The notes: generated by a model from the letters alone, not told the origin. Counted from the stretch's first letter, positions 26,196 through 38,006 are shown. The stretch: DNA of 57,722 nt from Vibrio anguillarum (GCF_001989995.2 NZ_JAHGUP010000031.1:1-57722); one strand, 5' to 3'. Program-made: numbers and translations.

Positions 26196-26777
26196 ATGAC
26201 CGAATATTTTTTGTTATTAATCGGCACTGTACTGGTCAATAACTTTGTACTGGTAAAGTTTCTAGGGCTATGTCCTTTCATGGGCGTATCAAAAAAACTA
26301 GAAACAGCAATAGGGATGGGGTTAGCGACGACTTTCGTGCTAACTCTAGCGTCAGTGTGTGCGTATTTAGTAGAAAGCTATGTCCTTAAACCATTAGGTA
26401 TTGAGTACTTACGCACCATGAGCTTTATTTTAGTGATCGCCGTGGTGGTTCAATTCACCGAAATGGTGGTACACAAAACCAGCCCAACGTTATATCGCCT
26501 GCTCGGGATTTTCCTTCCTCTTATCACCACCAACTGTGCGGTACTTGGGGTTGCGCTTCTCAACATCAACGAAAATCATAACTTCATTCAATCCATTATT
26601 TATGGTTTTGGGGCCGCGGTTGGGTTCTCATTGGTATTGATTCTGTTTGCTTCCATGCGCGAACGCATCGGCGTAGCCGACGTACCAACGCCCTTCAAAG
26701 GCGCATCAATTGCTATGATAACCGCAGGTCTTATGTCACTCGCCTTCATGGGTTTTACAGGATTGGTGAAGTTGTAA
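26196..26777 (+). CDS. rnfA: Rnf electron transport complex subunit A
   Basis: RnfA (193 residues) is one of two homologous membrane subunits (with RnfE) that make the core of the Rnf ferredoxin:NAD+ oxidoreductase. In Vibrio this complex pumps sodium. It begins [32 protein letters not shown], characteristic of the family, and has about six hydrophobic helices. The conserved cysteine in LGLCPF and a second in TTNCAVLG correspond to the intramembrane iron-sulfur site reported for RnfA/RnfE. An upstream extension of the frame lacks family sequence. It is first of six contiguous rnf genes followed by nth. Confidence 0.95.
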   Translation: MTEYFLLLIGTVLVNNFVLVKFLGLCPFMGVSKKLETAIGMGLATTFVLTLASVCAYLVESYVLKPLGIEYLRTMSFILVIAVVVQFTEMVVHKTSPTLYRLLGIFLPLITTNCAVLGVALLNINENHNFIQSIIYGFGAAVGFSLVLILFASMRERIGVADVPTPFKGASIAMITAGLMSLAFMGFTGLVKL

Positions 26778-26778
26778 T

Positions 26779-27366
26779 ATGAGCACAATACTCATCGCTA
26801 TTCTTGCACTTGTCGCATTGGCCGCTGTGTTTGGCGCTATCTTAGGTTTTGCCTCTATTCGCTTTAAAGTAGAAGCCGATCCTATCGTCGATCAGATTGA
26901 TGCGATTTTACCTCAGACACAATGCGGTCAATGTGGCTATCCGGGCTGTCGCCCTTATGCACAAGCCATTGCCAATGGCGATAAAATCAACAAATGCCCG
27001 CCCGGCGGCCAAGCAACCATTGAAAAATTGGCTGACTTAATGGGCGTTGAAGCCGAAGAGTCTGCGCATGATCTTGATAATAAGGTCAAAACCGTTGCCT
27101 TCATTCATGAAGATATGTGCATCGGTTGTACAAAATGCATTCAAGCTTGTCCCGTAGATGCCATTGTTGGTGGAACTAAGGCTCTGCATACCGTGATCAA
27201 GTCAGAATGTACTGGCTGTGATCTGTGTGTTGCTCCCTGTCCAACGGACTGTATTGAAATGATCCCGGTAGAAACTACGACCGATACTTGGAAGTGGCAA
27301 ATGAACGCGATTCCTGTTGTTGATGTTACCGACTCTGCCTCACGTGCGCAGAAAAGCGTGAATTAA
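26779..27366 (+). CDS. rnfB: Rnf complex subunit B, iron-sulfur protein
   Basis: RnfB (195 residues) carries electrons within the complex. One N-terminal membrane helix (about 4-26) is followed by a four-cysteine cluster motif (CGQCGYPGC with a further C in NKCPPGG). Two ferredoxin-type [4Fe-4S] motifs come next: [12 protein letters not shown] and [12 protein letters not shown]. The start is one base after the rnfA stop. Length and motif order equal the E. coli RsxB/RnfB type. Confidence 0.96.
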   Translation: MSTILIAILALVALAAVFGAILGFASIRFKVEADPIVDQIDAILPQTQCGQCGYPGCRPYAQAIANGDKINKCPPGGQATIEKLADLMGVEAEESAHDLDNKVKTVAFIHEDMCIGCTKCIQACPVDAIVGGTKALHTVIKSECTGCDLCVAPCPTDCIEMIPVETTTDTWKWQMNAIPVVDVTDSASRAQKSVN

Positions 27367-27374
27367 GGATTGGT

Positions 27375-29585
27375 ATGTTGTCATTAATAGAACAAATCAA
27401 AGCTGGCACTCTCTGGAACTTCCCAGGAGGCATTCACCCGCCAGAAAATAAACAGCAATCAAATAAAACGGCACTGACTCATGCCGGTATACCGCAAGAA
27501 ATTGTATTGCCACTCAAACAGCATATTGGCCGAGCCGGTGATTTACTGGTCAGCGTTGGCGATAAAGTACTCAAAGGCCAACCACTGACACAATACACCT
27601 CAACCTTCATGTTGCCTGTACACGCTTCAACCTCTGGCATCATTACCGCCATTGAACCGCGCACCACGGCGCACCCTTCTGGGTTAAGTGAAATGTGTAT
27701 TGTCATCACGCCTGATCAACAAGATGAGTGGGCAGTGTGCGCACCACTGGCTGATTATCGACAACACTCCCCAGAGCAATTGATTGAAATCATTCGTCAA
27801 GCTGGCATCTCTGGGTTGGGCGGCGCCGGTTTTCCTACTGCAAAAAAAATGCAATCAGGCCTCGCTCGCACTGATATTTTGATCATCAACGCCGCCGAAT
27901 GTGAACCTTACATCACGGCCGATGATGTACTCATGCAGCACCATGCCGCAGAGATCATCGATGGGATCAGTATTGTAGAGCACATTCTTAAGCCCAAATT
28001 AACCATCATCGGTATTGAAGATAACAAACCTGAAGCAATTCAAGCGTTAGAAGCCGCCGCAATACATAAAGACATCGTGATCCGCGTGATCCCAACCAAA
28101 TACCCTTCAGGTGGTGAAAAGCAGTTAATTAAATTGCTGACCAACCAAGAAGTGCCTGCGGGTAAAATTCCAGCCGATATTGGCTTGATGGTACAAAATG
28201 TTGGCTCTATCTACGCGATTAAACGCGCCGTCATGGATGGCGAACCCCTGATTAACCGCGTAGTCACCTTAACGGGCAATACGTTTAAACAGCCCCGGAA
28301 TGTCTGGGTTTTATTAGGCACACCCGTACAATATTTACTCGAACAATTTGGCTATAAGGCAGATAAAAAATTACCGCGTCTTATCATGGGCGGCCCGATG
28401 ATGGGGTTCACCCTGCCTCATTCGCAAGTTCCGATCACCAAAACCACCAACTGCATTCTGGCACCCACTCGTAAAGAGATTGCCTCTTCACAACATGAAA
28501 TGGCCTGCATTCGCTGTGGTCAGTGCGCGGAAGCCTGCCCGGCCTCCTTATTACCTCAGCAACTGTTCTGGCACGCGAAAGCGGAAGAATATGATAAGTG
28601 TGAAGAACTGAACCTCAAAGATTGCATTGAGTGCGGGGCTTGTGCTTATGTTTGCCCCAGTGAAATTCCATTGGTGCAATACTATCGTCAAGCCAAGGCC
28701 GAGATAAAAACTCGCCAACAAGAATCAGAAGCCGCTGAACGTGCCAGAGTACGTTTCGAAGAGAAAAAAGCACGTTTAGAACGCGATAAAGCCGATCGCG
28801 AGAATCGTTTCAAAAAAGCAGCCGATGAACGTCGTCAAGAGATGAAACACACAGGCGGCGACGATGCGATTGCAGCGGCCATTGCTCGCGTTCAAGCGCA
28901 AAAAGCACAAACAGAAAACAACCCAAGCACCGTAAAACCCGCCGTTGCTGCGGCTATTGCTCGCGCTAAAGCCAAGCAAGCCGAAGCACGGCAAGCAGGT
29001 CAAGTCGAGCCAGATAACGCTGAAATGGTTAAATTGCGCGAAGAGCGCAAACGTCAAGCTCGCGAGAAAAAAGCGCAGCAAACCAGTGCTGATGCGCCAC
29101 CAGCAGAAACTGGTGATGATAAAAAAGCGGCAGTCGCTGCCGCCATTGCTCGCGCGAAAGCGCGCAAAGCAGAACAGCAAACGGTGCCGAGTGAACCTCA
29201 GCCAACACTTGAACCTGCACCTGCTCAACCTGAGGATGCAAAAAAAGCGGCAGTCGCTGCCGCCATTGCCCGCGCCAAAGCACGCAAGGCAGAGCAGCAA
29301 ACGGCGCCAAGTGAACCTCAGCCAACGCTTGAACCTGCACCTACTCAACCTGAGGATGCAAAAAAAGCGGCAGTCGCTGCTGCCATTGCCCGCGCCAAAG
29401 CGCGCAAGGCAGAGCAGCAAACGGCGTCGAGTGAACCTCAGCCAACACTTGAACCTGCACCTGCTCAACCTGAGGATGCCAAAAAAGCGGCAGTCGCTGC
29501 CGCCATTGCACGCGCCAAAGCGCGCAAGGCAGAGCAGCAAACGGCACAAGCGAAAAACAATCATAATTCTGAGGAGAATAATTAG
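27375..29585 (+). CDS. rnfC: Rnf complex subunit C with repeat-rich tail
   Basis: RnfC (736 residues) is the NADH-side peripheral subunit. The conserved part (about 1-450) has [15 protein letters not shown] for nucleotide/FMN binding and two [4Fe-4S] motifs, [12 protein letters not shown] and [12 protein letters not shown]. The remaining ~280 residues are a charged, coiled-coil-prone tail ([21 protein letters not shown]) ending in alanine-rich units of [19 protein letters not shown] type. Four copies are at exactly 40-residue spacing and two older copies precede them. Such tails vary widely in length among gammaproteobacterial RnfC proteins. The stop TAG overlaps the GTG start of rnfD by one base. 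Confidence 0.95.
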   Translation: MLSLIEQIKAGTLWNFPGGIHPPENKQQSNKTALTHAGIPQEIVLPLKQHIGRAGDLLVSVGDKVLKGQPLTQYTSTFMLPVHASTSGIITAIEPRTTAHPSGLSEMCIVITPDQQDEWAVCAPLADYRQHSPEQLIEIIRQAGISGLGGAGFPTAKKMQSGLARTDILIINAAECEPYITADDVLMQHHAAEIIDGISIVEHILKPKLTIIGIEDNKPEAIQALEAAAIHKDIVIRVIPTKYPSGGEKQLIKLLTNQEVPAGKIPADIGLMVQNVGSIYAIKRAVMDGEPLINRVVTLTGNTFKQPRNVWVLLGTPVQYLLEQFGYKADKKLPRLIMGGPMMGFTLPHSQVPITKTTNCILAPTRKEIASSQHEMACIRCGQCAEACPASLLPQQLFWHAKAEEYDKCEELNLKDCIECGACAYVCPSEIPLVQYYRQAKAEIKTRQQESEAAERARVRFEEKKARLERDKADRENRFKKAADERRQEMKHTGGDDAIAAAIARVQAQKAQTENNPSTVKPAVAAAIARAKAKQAEARQAGQVEPDNAEMVKLREERKRQAREKKAQQTSADAPPAETGDDKKAAVAAAIARAKARKAEQQTVPSEPQPTLEPAPAQPEDAKKAAVAAAIARAKARKAEQQTAPSEPQPTLEPAPTQPEDAKKAAVAAAIARAKARKAEQQTASSEPQPTLEPAPAQPEDAKKAAVAAAIARAKARKAEQQTAQAKNNHNSEENN
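29121..29545 (+). repeat. 120-bp in-frame tandem repeat in rnfC
   Basis: Copies begin at about 29121, 29241, 29361 and 29481, each opening with AAAAAAGCGGCAGTCGCTGC; the last is partial. Differences are few and scattered, so the array is recent and can change copy number in 40-residue steps without a frameshift. Confidence 0.93.
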
Positions 29586-30631
29586 TGGCCTTTTTTATTG
29601 CCAGCTCCCCCCATGCACACAGCAAACGCAGCACATCAGAGCTGATGAAGTGGGTCGCCTTGTGCGCCTTACCGGGGCTTATCGCGCAGAGCTACTTCTT
29701 TGGTTGGGGTACTCTCATTCAACTAATGCTCGCTATCATCATCGCTTTGGCTTTTGAATCTGCCGTTATGCTACTGCGTAAGCGCTCACCACTGTTGGCA
29801 ATCAAAGATTACAGCGCCGTGGTCACCGCTTGGCTTCTGGCCATTGCCATTCCTCCGATGTCCCCTTGGTGGGTTATCTTTATTGGCCTTATTTTTGCCA
29901 TCATTATTGCAAAACACTTATACGGCGGACTAGGACAAAACCCATTCAACCCCGCCATGATTGCTTATGTGGTTTTGCTTATCTCTTTCCCTGTGCAGAT
30001 GACCAGTTGGATTGCTCCAACGGAATTAGCCCCGGATCCAATCTCGTTTAGTGATGCATTTTCACTTATTTTCAGTGGCTTCAACGTAGAAGGTTTATCA
30101 CTACAACAAATCCGAACAGGTATCGATGGTGTCACTATGGCCACCCCATTGGACGCCGTAAAAACCGGATTACATAACGGTGAGACTCTGCATGAAGCGA
30201 TGAGCCAGCCTCAATTTAGTGGGTTAGCTGGGCTTGGCTGGGAATGGGTTAACCTTGCCTATTTAGCTGGCGGCTTATTATTGATCAAACTACGTGTGAT
30301 CAACTGGCATATCCCGATTGCGGTGCTGTGTGGTTTAGTAATGGCAAGTGCTTTCACTGCGCTTATTGAACCGGGAGCAACCGCCTCACCCTTGTTTCAT
30401 TTGCTCTCGGGCGCGACTATGCTCGGCGCTTTTTTCATCGCAACCGATCCAGTCACCGCTTCCACAACCGTCAAAGGTCGCTTAATTTACGGCGCATTTA
30501 TTGGCATGATGATTTTCATTATCCGCAGTTGGGGAGGCTTCCCTGACGGGGTAGCCTTCGCTGTATTACTTGCCAACATGTGTGTCCCACTGATTGATTA
30601 CTACACTAAACCTCGAACCTACGGGCATTAA
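29585..30631 (+). CDS. rnfD: Rnf complex subunit D
   Basis: RnfD (348 residues) is a polytopic membrane subunit homologous to NqrB that carries covalently bound FMN. The threonine in DGVTMATPL (about residue 187) matches the known FMN attachment motif. Long hydrophobic helices, [12 protein letters not shown] and [11 protein letters not shown] are family features. The start is GTG within TAGTG, overlapping the rnfC stop, which implies coupled translation. Confidence 0.95.
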   Translation: MAFFIASSPHAHSKRSTSELMKWVALCALPGLIAQSYFFGWGTLIQLMLAIIIALAFESAVMLLRKRSPLLAIKDYSAVVTAWLLAIAIPPMSPWWVIFIGLIFAIIIAKHLYGGLGQNPFNPAMIAYVVLLISFPVQMTSWIAPTELAPDPISFSDAFSLIFSGFNVEGLSLQQIRTGIDGVTMATPLDAVKTGLHNGETLHEAMSQPQFSGLAGLGWEWVNLAYLAGGLLLIKLRVINWHIPIAVLCGLVMASAFTALIEPGATASPLFHLLSGATMLGAFFIATDPVTASTTVKGRLIYGAFIGMMIFIIRSWGGFPDGVAFAVLLANMCVPLIDYYTKPRTYGH

Positions 30632-30639
30632 GGAGCGCT

Positions 30640-31278
30640 ATGTTAACCGCCATTCGCAATAACGGTTTGATTCTCGCTATCTTTGCCTGTGCTTCAACAG
30701 GTGTTGTAGCGTTGACCCAATACCTAACAAAAGATCAAATAACCAAGCAAGAGCAGATTCAACTGCAATCGATTTTAAACCAAGTGATCCCGCACAGTTT
30801 GCACGACAACGAACTGTACAAATCCTGTACACTGGTGACTGATCCTGCACTTGGTACAGACCAACCTATGCACGCTTATATTGCCACACAAAACGGTGAA
30901 CCGAGTGGACTGGCTATTGAAGCCATCGCACCTGATGGCTATAACGGCGCGATCAAGGTAATTATTGGCATCAAGCACGATGGCACCATCACAGGGACTC
31001 GCGTTCTGTCTCATCAAGAAACACCGGGGTTAGGTGACAAAATAGATTTACGCGTCACTGATTGGATATTGAGCTTTACTGGCAAGCAAGTCACTGAGCA
31101 AAATATCGAGACTTGGAAAGTGCGCAAAGATGGGGGACAATTTGATCAGTTTACTGGAGCGACGATTACTCCGCGAGCCGTCGTCAAAGCGGTGAAAAAT
31201 ACCGCTCAGTTTGTGAATCAACATCGAGAAGCACTATTAGCACAACCTTTTGACTGTAAAGGAGCCAGCAATGAGTGA
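30640..31278 (+). CDS. rnfG: Rnf complex subunit G
   Basis: RnfG (212 residues) is the periplasm-facing flavoprotein anchored by one N-terminal helix (about 9-27). The FMN-threonine motif is visible as DQFTGATIT at about 174-182, with [26 protein letters not shown] before it. It is preceded by AAGGAG eight bases after the rnfD stop. Its last eight bases overlap the start of rnfE (ATGAGTGA). Confidence 0.95.
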   Translation: MLTAIRNNGLILAIFACASTGVVALTQYLTKDQITKQEQIQLQSILNQVIPHSLHDNELYKSCTLVTDPALGTDQPMHAYIATQNGEPSGLAIEAIAPDGYNGAIKVIIGIKHDGTITGTRVLSHQETPGLGDKIDLRVTDWILSFTGKQVTEQNIETWKVRKDGGQFDQFTGATITPRAVVKAVKNTAQFVNQHREALLAQPFDCKGASNE

Positions 31279-31963
31279 TCATAAGACACTGATTAAAAAT
31301 GGGATGTGGAGCAACAACCCTGCGCTCGTTCAACAACTTGGACTGTGCCCTTTACTAGCGGTTTCTTCCACTGTCACGAATGCGCTAGGTTTAGGCGTTG
31401 CGACATTGCTGGTTCTCGTCTGTTCAAATGTCACCATCTCATTAGTACGAGATTATGTCCCCAAAGAAGTTCGTATCCCTGTGTTTGTGATGATCATCGC
31501 CGCACTAGTAACTTGCGTACAACTGTTAATGAATGCCTACGCTTACGGCCTGTACCTATCGCTAGGGATCTTCATTCCTCTGATTGTGACCAACTGTATC
31601 ATCATCGGTCGCGCCGAAGCATTTGCCTCAAAAAATGCAGTGTTGCCTTCAGCACAAGATGGATTTTGGATGGGCATGGGAATGACCACTATTCTGGTCA
31701 TTTTGGGCGCACTGCGTGAAGTAATTGGCAATGGCACACTGTTTGATGGTGCTGATTTATTACTGGGTCATTGGGCAACCATTTTACGCATTGAGGTCTT
31801 CCATTTTGACAACAGCTTCTTGCTTGCGCTCTTGCCGCCTGGAGCGTTTATTGGTGTTGGCTTTTTGATTGCAGCTAAAAATATCATCGATAAAAATCTG
31901 GCTGCTCGCCAACCTAAAGAACAAAAGCCCGTCATAGAACGAGCACGCGTCACTAACGCTTAG
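31271..31963 (+). CDS. rnfE: Rnf complex subunit E
   Basis: RnfE (230 residues) is the membrane partner of RnfA, with about six helices and the paired motifs [10 protein letters not shown] and [14 protein letters not shown] containing the conserved cysteines. The ATG at 31271 has GGAG six bases upstream and lies within the end of rnfG. The frame extends seven codons further upstream inside rnfG, without a better site. The gene order ABCDGE matches E. coli rsx and other vibrios. Confidence 0.95.
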   Translation: MSDHKTLIKNGMWSNNPALVQQLGLCPLLAVSSTVTNALGLGVATLLVLVCSNVTISLVRDYVPKEVRIPVFVMIIAALVTCVQLLMNAYAYGLYLSLGIFIPLIVTNCIIIGRAEAFASKNAVLPSAQDGFWMGMGMTTILVILGALREVIGNGTLFDGADLLLGHWATILRIEVFHFDNSFLLALLPPGAFIGVGFLIAAKNIIDKNLAARQPKEQKPVIERARVTNA

Positions 31964-31990
31964 CGAAATCATAAGGAAGTTTTCCAAACG

Positions 31991-32626
31991 ATGAATAATG
32001 TCAAACGAGTCGAGATCCTCGAGCGCTTACGGGCCAATAACCCGAAGCCAGAAACCGAGCTTAAATGGAGCACACCGTTTGAGTTACTGATCTCAGTACT
32101 GCTTTCCGCTCAAGCGACTGACGTCAGCGTTAATAAGGCCACTGACAAACTTTACCCTATTGCTAATACGCCACAAGCCATCTTTGATCTTGGCGTTGAT
32201 GGGCTAAAGCAATACATCAAAACCATTGGTTTATTCAATTCCAAAGCAGAAAACGTCATCAAAACTTGCCGTATATTATTGGATCAATACGCAGGAGAAG
32301 TGCCAGAGAGCCGTGAAGCATTAGAATCGCTGCCCGGCGTTGGCAGAAAAACGGCCAATGTGGTATTGAACACCGCTTTCGGGTGGCCAACCATCGCCGT
32401 TGACACGCATATTTTCCGTGTTTCAAATAGAACCAAGTTTGCGGTGGGTAAAAACGTTGATGAAGTGGAACAAAAGCTGCTCAAAGTCGTCCCTAAAGAA
32501 TTCAAAGTTGATGTTCATCATTGGTTGATCTTACATGGTCGCTACACCTGTGTCGCAAGAAAGCCGCGTTGTGGCAGTTGTATCATTGAAGATCTTTGCG
32601 AATTCTCTGATAAAACTGACCTATAA
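31991..32626 (+). CDS. nth: Endonuclease III
   Basis: This 211-residue base-excision repair enzyme removes oxidised pyrimidines and nicks abasic sites. It has the helix-hairpin-helix LPGVGRKTANVVLN, in which the lysine is the Schiff-base residue, and the catalytic aspartate in VDTHIFRVSNR. The C-terminal [4Fe-4S] loop is C-x6-C-x2-C-x5-C (CVARKPRCGSCIIEDLC). It follows rnfE by 27 bp in the usual rnf-nth order. Length equals the E. coli enzyme. Confidence 0.97.
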   Translation: MNNVKRVEILERLRANNPKPETELKWSTPFELLISVLLSAQATDVSVNKATDKLYPIANTPQAIFDLGVDGLKQYIKTIGLFNSKAENVIKTCRILLDQYAGEVPESREALESLPGVGRKTANVVLNTAFGWPTIAVDTHIFRVSNRTKFAVGKNVDEVEQKLLKVVPKEFKVDVHHWLILHGRYTCVARKPRCGSCIIEDLCEFSDKTDL

Positions 32627-32794
32627 AATTTAACCAGATCCCCAAAAGACTCAACTCTGCAAGTAGGCAGTAAGTAAACGAATTCCTTTGAACATAGATA
32701 AACTCTGTGATTGGAGTGGGTGAACGTAAGCCAACATCATCGCCACAGTGGTCGGGTGGAGATAGATATTTCATCAGAAAGTTAGGAGCTCAAC

Positions 32795-33211
32795 ATGTCA
32801 AATAGTCGTATTTTGCACACCATGCTACGCGTAGGCGATTTAGAAAAATCGATCGCGTTTTACACCAAGGTCATGGGTATGCAACTGCTTCGTACTAATG
32901 AAAATACAGAATACAAATACACATTGGCATTTCTGGGTTATGGCGATGAATCTCAGGGTGCGGTGATCGAACTGACCTATAACTGGGGCACCACAAGCTA
33001 TGACCTAGGTAATGCTTTTGGCCACATCGCCATTGGTGTTGAAGATGTGTATACCACCTGTGACGCGATTAAAGCGGCTGGAGGTAATGTGACCCGTGAA
33101 GCTGGCCCAGTAAAAGGTGGCACCACACATATCGCTTTTGTGAAAGATCCTGATGGTTACATGATTGAACTTATCCAAAACAAACAAGCATCAGCAGGTT
33201 TAGAAGGATAA
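32795..33211 (+). CDS. gloA: Lactoylglutathione lyase (glyoxalase I)
   Basis: The 138-residue metalloenzyme isomerises the methylglyoxal-glutathione hemithioacetal to S-lactoylglutathione. It has two vicinal-oxygen-chelate modules ([46 protein letters not shown]). The metal ligands are H5-like, E56-like ([10 protein letters not shown]), H74-like (FGHIAIG) and E122-like (YMIELIQ) positions. AGGAG six bases before the ATG fixes the start. The 168-bp leader between nth and this gene may be structured. Confidence 0.95.
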   Translation: MSNSRILHTMLRVGDLEKSIAFYTKVMGMQLLRTNENTEYKYTLAFLGYGDESQGAVIELTYNWGTTSYDLGNAFGHIAIGVEDVYTTCDAIKAAGGNVTREAGPVKGGTTHIAFVKDPDGYMIELIQNKQASAGLEG

Positions 33212-33274
33212 GCCTCTTTGCGGCATCGGCTAGTTATATAAACTAGATGCGTAAGGTTTCCCGGATAACATCAC

Positions 33275-33306
33275 AAAAAGCAGCCTTTGAAATGGGCTGC
33301 TTTTTT
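33275..33306. terminator. Bidirectional terminator between gloA and motY
   Basis: AAAAAGCAGCC pairs with GGCTGCTTTTT around a short loop, with T on both strands. It serves the convergent gloA and motY. Just upstream, CTAGTT/AACTAG (33230-33246) with flanking GCAT/ATGC makes another hairpin. Confidence 0.9.
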
Positions 33307-33318
33307 ACTCTAACGTTA

Positions 33319-34200
33319 TTAGATAATTGTTCGACCCAGTGAAATAACCACACGACGGTTTTTATCTTTGCCAATGGGTGATGCATTGTCGGCAATCGGC
33401 CTGCGTTTACCATAGCCTTGCACTTGGATACGATCCTCAGGTAACCCCAGTGATTTAAAGTAATCTCTTAATACCTCAGCCCTACGCTCAGAAAGATCCT
33501 GGCTCACTCCTCGACTATCAACAGAGTCGGTATAGGTAGAAACCAACACCAAATCAATATCTTGGTTATAGCGAATATAGTCAGCAATTTGCGCAAGCCG
33601 TTTTTGCGAAGCTTTATTGAGTTGTACATTATCGCGGTCGTAATGCAGAATCGTAAATGAGATATCTTCAAAACTGTACGTCAGCAAATTGCTCACACAA
33701 TCGCTAAACACGTTGTACTTCTCTTGAAAAAGAACCGACGAGAGAGCCACTTCAATGCGCTGATCTCGGCTTTGCCAATCTTGGTAGCTAAAGGTTGGAT
33801 AGCGTCCTTTTTCCAATTCACTGAGTAGGCTCCAAGCGGTTTGACCACCGATGTAACCATCGAACTGTTTGAAGAATTGCAAATTGGTAATACGGTCTGC
33901 ACTCTCACCCGGACGCCAACTCGGTGGTAATGACACTAAACTTACATTGCGAGTTTCGCCCATTGGACGACGCATTTTGAGTTCGAAATCGAGGTTAATC
34001 TTCTTATTCGCACGTGAAGAGAATTCAGCGTCACCGTAATTGGGGATCGGATGGACCAAACGGCACTCTAAAGGGGTATTCGTCACCATCTGCCACGTAG
34101 ACTGCTGTGGTGTTGCCACATAACGCTTATCCATCGCCATAGGGGCAAAGGATGTCAGTATGCTGGTCATCACAATAGTGGCAGTAACCCATTTATTCAT
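33319..34200 (-). CDS. motY: Sodium-type flagellar motor protein MotY
   Basis: MotY (293 residues) forms the periplasmic T-ring of the sodium-driven polar flagellar motor and helps hold the PomA/PomB stator. A signal peptide (about residues 1-22) precedes a MotY-specific N-terminal domain and an OmpA-like peptidoglycan-binding C-terminal domain (about 175-290). The latter contains [24 protein letters not shown] and [11 protein letters not shown]. Position between gloA and rnt is the usual Vibrio order. Its presence indicates polar, sodium-powered motility. Confidence 0.95.
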
Positions 34201-34402
34201 AACGATTTTATTCTCCGAGCGATACTACAACGATGGCGGAAAATTGCCGCTTCGCTTTCTATTGACTAAGTTAATGCAAAAATCTAGCCACATCACCACA
34301 CTATCCAACGCATAGTGAAACCTGCATTTATTAACGTGTTTGGTTTTTATCGTAGAAAGAATCTGTAATAATGCCAGCCCTGTCACACAACCAAGAGCTA
34401 GC

Positions 34403-35062
34403 ATGACTGAAGTAAATGAAGCATTGACACTGAAAAAGCGTTTCCGCGGTTATTTTCCCGTCGTCATCGACGTCGAAACAGCCGGTTTCAATGCAAAGAC
34501 CGATGCACTATTAGAAATCTGCGCGATTACGTTGCGTATGGATGAACAAGGTGATCTGCACCCAGCATCGACGATTCACTTTCATGTTGAGCCTTTTGAA
34601 GGTGCCAACCTTGAAAAAGAGGCGCTTGAGTTTAATGGCATTCGTGACCCATTTAGCCCATTACGCGGTGCTGTCAGCGAAGCCGAAGCACTCAGAGAAA
34701 TTTATAAGCTAGTCCGAAAAGAGCAACGCGACAATGACTGTAGCCGCGCGATCATGGTGGCGCACAATGCTACCTTTGACTTGAATTTCGTGATGGCAGC
34801 CAGTGAACGCTGCAAGCTAAAACGAGTCCCTTTCCACCCTTTTGCGACTTTTGATACCGCTGCGCTAAGTGGTTTAGCCTATGGGCAAACCGTTTTGGCC
34901 AAAGCGTGCAAATCCGCTGGGATGGAATTTGACAATAGAGAAGCGCATTCAGCGCTATACGATACGCAAAAAACAGCCGAACTTTTTTGCGGTATCGTCA
35001 ACAAATGGAAGGCCCTTGGCGGATGGCCACTTGTTGAACCTTCAGAAAACAATAACAAGTAA
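34403..35062 (+). CDS. rnt: Ribonuclease T
   Basis: RNase T (219 residues) trims 3' ends of tRNA and other stable RNA. The DEDD motifs are visible: VIDVETAG (Exo I), [11 protein letters not shown] (Exo II) and [13 protein letters not shown] (Exo III, with the catalytic His). ATG at 34403 starts the conserved [14 protein letters not shown] and has AAGAG upstream; the frame before it has no family sequence. It is divergent from motY and 21 bp before the antiporter gene. Confidence 0.96.
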   Translation: MTEVNEALTLKKRFRGYFPVVIDVETAGFNAKTDALLEICAITLRMDEQGDLHPASTIHFHVEPFEGANLEKEALEFNGIRDPFSPLRGAVSEAEALREIYKLVRKEQRDNDCSRAIMVAHNATFDLNFVMAASERCKLKRVPFHPFATFDTAALSGLAYGQTVLAKACKSAGMEFDNREAHSALYDTQKTAELFCGIVNKWKALGGWPLVEPSENNNK

Positions 35063-35083
35063 ACACAACTAACCGAGAAATAT

Positions 35084-36409
35084 ATGAATCCTGTAGTAAT
35101 TTCTGTATGCATCATGCTGCTTCTTGCGCTGATGCGGGTCAATGTCGTCGTCGCACTGACATTTAGTGCGATCGTCGGTGGTTTAGTTGCAGGGATGAGT
35201 TTAAATGACGCTGTTTCTGCATTTGAAAGTGGCTTAGGTGGTGGTGCAACCATCGCACTAAGTTATGCGATGCTAGGCACCTTTGCCGTCGCGATTTCTA
35301 AATCTGGTATTACTGACTTACTGGCGCAAAACGTGATTAAGCGTATCCATGGCAAAGAGCATGGTGCGGCCACCACAGGTTTGAAGTATGCGGTTCTGGT
35401 CGCGCTGGTTCTAGTTACCATGTCATCGCAAAATATCATTCCTGTCCATATCGCCTTTATTCCGATTTTAATTCCACCGCTATTGGGCGTCTTTGCCAAG
35501 CTGAAGCTTGACCGCAGGCTGATTGCTTGCGTGCTCACTTTTGGCCTTATCACGCCCTATATGGTCTTGCCTGTCGGCTTTGGTGGGATTTTCCTCAATA
35601 ACATCTTACTCAAGAATTTACGCGATAATGGCCTTGAAAACGTGACGGCAAGCCAAGTGCCGATAGCCATGCTGCTACCCGCCGCTGGGATGATTTTTGG
35701 CTTACTGGTCGCCATTTTCTTTACCTATCGTAAACCTCGCCAGTATCAAGAGACGGAACATACTGTCATTAATACCGAACCAAAAGCGATCAACAAAAAG
35801 CATATTTTGATTGCCGCGCTCGGTATTATCACGGCACTTGCCGTGCAACTGTCCACAGGTTCGATGATCATCGGCGCACTGGCTGGTTTTATGGTCTTCA
35901 CTTTTGGTGGTGTGATTGCATGGAAAGAGACGCACGATGTATTCACCAAAGGTGTACATATGATGGCAATGATTGGCTTTATTATGATTTCAGCGGCCGG
36001 ATTTGCCGCCGTGATGAAAGCCACCGGTGGAGTTGAGTCGCTCGTCGAAGCCTTATCAGTAAGCATTGGCGACAACAAAGCGTTATCTGCTTTATTAATG
36101 CTGATCGTCGGTTTGTTGGTCACTATGGGCATTGGTTCATCCTTCTCAACGATTCCAATCATCGCAACCATTTACGTGCCCCTTGCCCTCGCCTTTGGCT
36201 TTTCGCCTATGGCGACCATTGCGCTAGTGGGTACCGCTGCTGCGTTAGGCGATGCTGGCTCTCCAGCGTCAGATTCCACCTTGGGGCCAACGTCAGGCCT
36301 AAATGCGGATGGCCAACACGAACATATTTGGGAAACGGTGGTCCCAACCTTCATCCATTATAATATTCCACTGATTGTGTTTGGCTGGATTGCGGCAATG
36401 ATCCTTTAG
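35084..36409 (+). CDS. Na+/H+ antiporter family membrane protein (NhaC-like)
   Basis: The 441-residue protein has about 11-12 hydrophobic helices and belongs to the NhaC-type antiporter family of the ion-transporter superfamily. Conserved features are [33 protein letters not shown] near the N-terminus, [21 protein letters not shown], and [23 protein letters not shown] near the C-terminus. It directly follows rnt, as in other vibrios. The transported species (Na+/H+ or a metabolite) is not fixed by sequence. Confidence 0.85.
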   Translation: MNPVVISVCIMLLLALMRVNVVVALTFSAIVGGLVAGMSLNDAVSAFESGLGGGATIALSYAMLGTFAVAISKSGITDLLAQNVIKRIHGKEHGAATTGLKYAVLVALVLVTMSSQNIIPVHIAFIPILIPPLLGVFAKLKLDRRLIACVLTFGLITPYMVLPVGFGGIFLNNILLKNLRDNGLENVTASQVPIAMLLPAAGMIFGLLVAIFFTYRKPRQYQETEHTVINTEPKAINKKHILIAALGIITALAVQLSTGSMIIGALAGFMVFTFGGVIAWKETHDVFTKGVHMMAMIGFIMISAAGFAAVMKATGGVESLVEALSVSIGDNKALSALLMLIVGLLVTMGIGSSFSTIPIIATIYVPLALAFGFSPMATIALVGTAAALGDAGSPASDSTLGPTSGLNADGQHEHIWETVVPTFIHYNIPLIVFGWIAAMIL

Positions 36410-36430
36410 TCAAACCCTGTTAACGAGCAC

Positions 36431-36460
36431 AAAAAAGGCTTCCTAGATGGAAGCCTTTTT
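36431..36460. terminator. Bidirectional terminator before purF end
   Basis: AAAAAAGGCTTCC pairs with GGAAGCCTTTTT around TAGAT. It separates the plus-strand antiporter gene from the minus-strand purF. Confidence 0.92.
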
Positions 36461-36491
36461 CTTTGCAGCCTATTTCGGGAGATGCGCTCGA

Positions 36492-38006
36492 TTACGCGCC
36501 TTCGTTATGAATCTCTAGGTTGGCGAGATCTTGCTGGATTTCTCGAACCGTTTTTGCATCGTCGCTGCGCATCGATTCAAGAAAATCAAGATACTGCTGA
36601 TCAATATCGCCCGTGACGTATTCGCCGTTAAATACCGACGCTTCAAATTTTGCAATATCGCGGTTACCCATACCGACGGCATCCACTAAATCTTCCAGAT
36701 TTTGGAAAATCAGAGCATCGGCACCAATTCGCTGCGCAATTTCATCGGCATCTCGACCATGAGCAATCAACTCGTTAGCACTTGGCATATCAATGCCATA
36801 GACGTTAGGGAAACGGATCTCAGGCGCGGCTGACACCATGTACACCTTATTTGCACCAGAATCACGAGCCATCTCAATAATTTGCTCTGACGTAGTTCCA
36901 CGCACTATCGAGTCATCCACTAGCAACACGTTTTTGCCCTTAAATTCAGAACGAATCGCATTGAGTTTACGTCGCACCGATTTTTTACGCTGTTGCTGGC
37001 CCGGCATAATAAATGTGCGGCCAACGTAGCGGTTTTTGACAAAACCTTGGCGATATGGAATATCAATCGCTTGTGCAATTTGCAATGCGATATCGCACGA
37101 AGTCTCAGGAATGGGGATCACGACATCAATATCTAAGTCAGCAAATTCGTTCTTGATGCGCTCACCCAACTTTTTACCCATTTCTACGCGCGCGCTGTAA
37201 ACCGAAATTTTGTCGATAAACGAATCTGGGCGGGCGAAGTAGACAAATTCAAAAATGCATGGGTTAAGTGTTGGATTATCGGCACATTGTTTAGTAAATA
37301 GCTGGCCATCAAAGGTCGCATACACCGCTTCCCCGGGGGCAAGGTCACGCACAAAATCAAAGCCGACAGCATCTAGCGCCACCGACTCCGAAGCGGCCAT
37401 GTATTCGGTACGGCCATCGACTTCACGTTTACCTAAGCAGATAGGACGAATACCATGCGGGTCACGAAACGCGATCATCCCATGCCCAATGATCATCGCG
37501 ACAACAGCATAAGCACCGCGAATGGTGCGATGTACATTGGCGACAGCACGAAACACATCTTCTGCGGTTACATTGCCTCTGACTGTATCAATTTCATGCG
37601 CCAAGACGTTAAGCAGCACTTCGGAATCTGAAGTGGTATTGATATGGCGACGATCTTTTTCAAACAACTTCTGGCGTACTTCGTTGGCATTGGTGAGGTT
37701 GCCGTTATGAGCAAGCGTGATACCGAACGGGGAGTTAACGTAGAAAGGTTGAGCTTCTGAGGCACTCGAACTACCCGCAGTAGGATAACGCACATGTCCA
37801 ATACCCACCGTTCCTTGAAGACGCTGCATGTGTTTTGCTTCAAAGACATCTTTCACTAAACCGTTCGCCTTACGCAGACGGAAACGATTGCTTTCTATGG
37901 TACAAATACCAGCGGCATCTTGGCCACGATGCTGCAATACCGTTAACGCGTCATAAATTGACTGGTTTACCAGCGTTGTACCCACGATTCCAACAATACC
38001 ACACAT
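36492..38006 (-). CDS. purF: Amidophosphoribosyltransferase
   Basis: PurF (504 residues) makes phosphoribosylamine from PRPP and glutamine, the first step of purine synthesis. Cys2 in MCGIVGIVG becomes the N-terminal nucleophile. Glutamine-domain features ([17 protein letters not shown]) and the PRPP loop [14 protein letters not shown] are intact. It follows cvpA on the minus strand with 33 bp between, as in E. coli, and ends a run of biosynthetic genes. A GAGG site lies about nine bases before the ATG. Confidence 0.97.
   Translation of the reverse strand: MCGIVGIVGTTLVNQSIYDALTVLQHRGQDAAGICTIESNRFRLRKANGLVKDVFEAKHMQRLQGTVGIGHVRYPTAGSSSASEAQPFYVNSPFGITLAHNGNLTNANEVRQKLFEKDRRHINTTSDSEVLLNVLAHEIDTVRGNVTAEDVFRAVANVHRTIRGAYAVVAMIIGHGMIAFRDPHGIRPICLGKREVDGRTEYMAASESVALDAVGFDFVRDLAPGEAVYATFDGQLFTKQCADNPTLNPCIFEFVYFARPDSFIDKISVYSARVEMGKKLGERIKNEFADLDIDVVIPIPETSCDIALQIAQAIDIPYRQGFVKNRYVGRTFIMPGQQQRKKSVRRKLNAIRSEFKGKNVLLVDDSIVRGTTSEQIIEMARDSGANKVYMVSAAPEIRFPNVYGIDMPSANELIAHGRDADEIAQRIGADALIFQNLEDLVDAVGMGNRDIAKFEASVFNGEYVTGDIDQQYLDFLESMRSDDAKTVREIQQDLANLEIHNEGA

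Noticed and set aside
29121..29545. Regular repeats that could suggest a CRISPR-like array.
   Set aside because: There are no unique spacers; the whole 120-bp period is repeated and is in frame within rnfC. The same holds for the hubP repeats.
28776..29757. Long open frames on the other strand and in another frame over the 3' part of rnfC (up to about 270 codons).
   Set aside because: They arise from the repetitive alanine/lysine-rich coding sequence of rnfC; they have no ribosome sites and no domain character.
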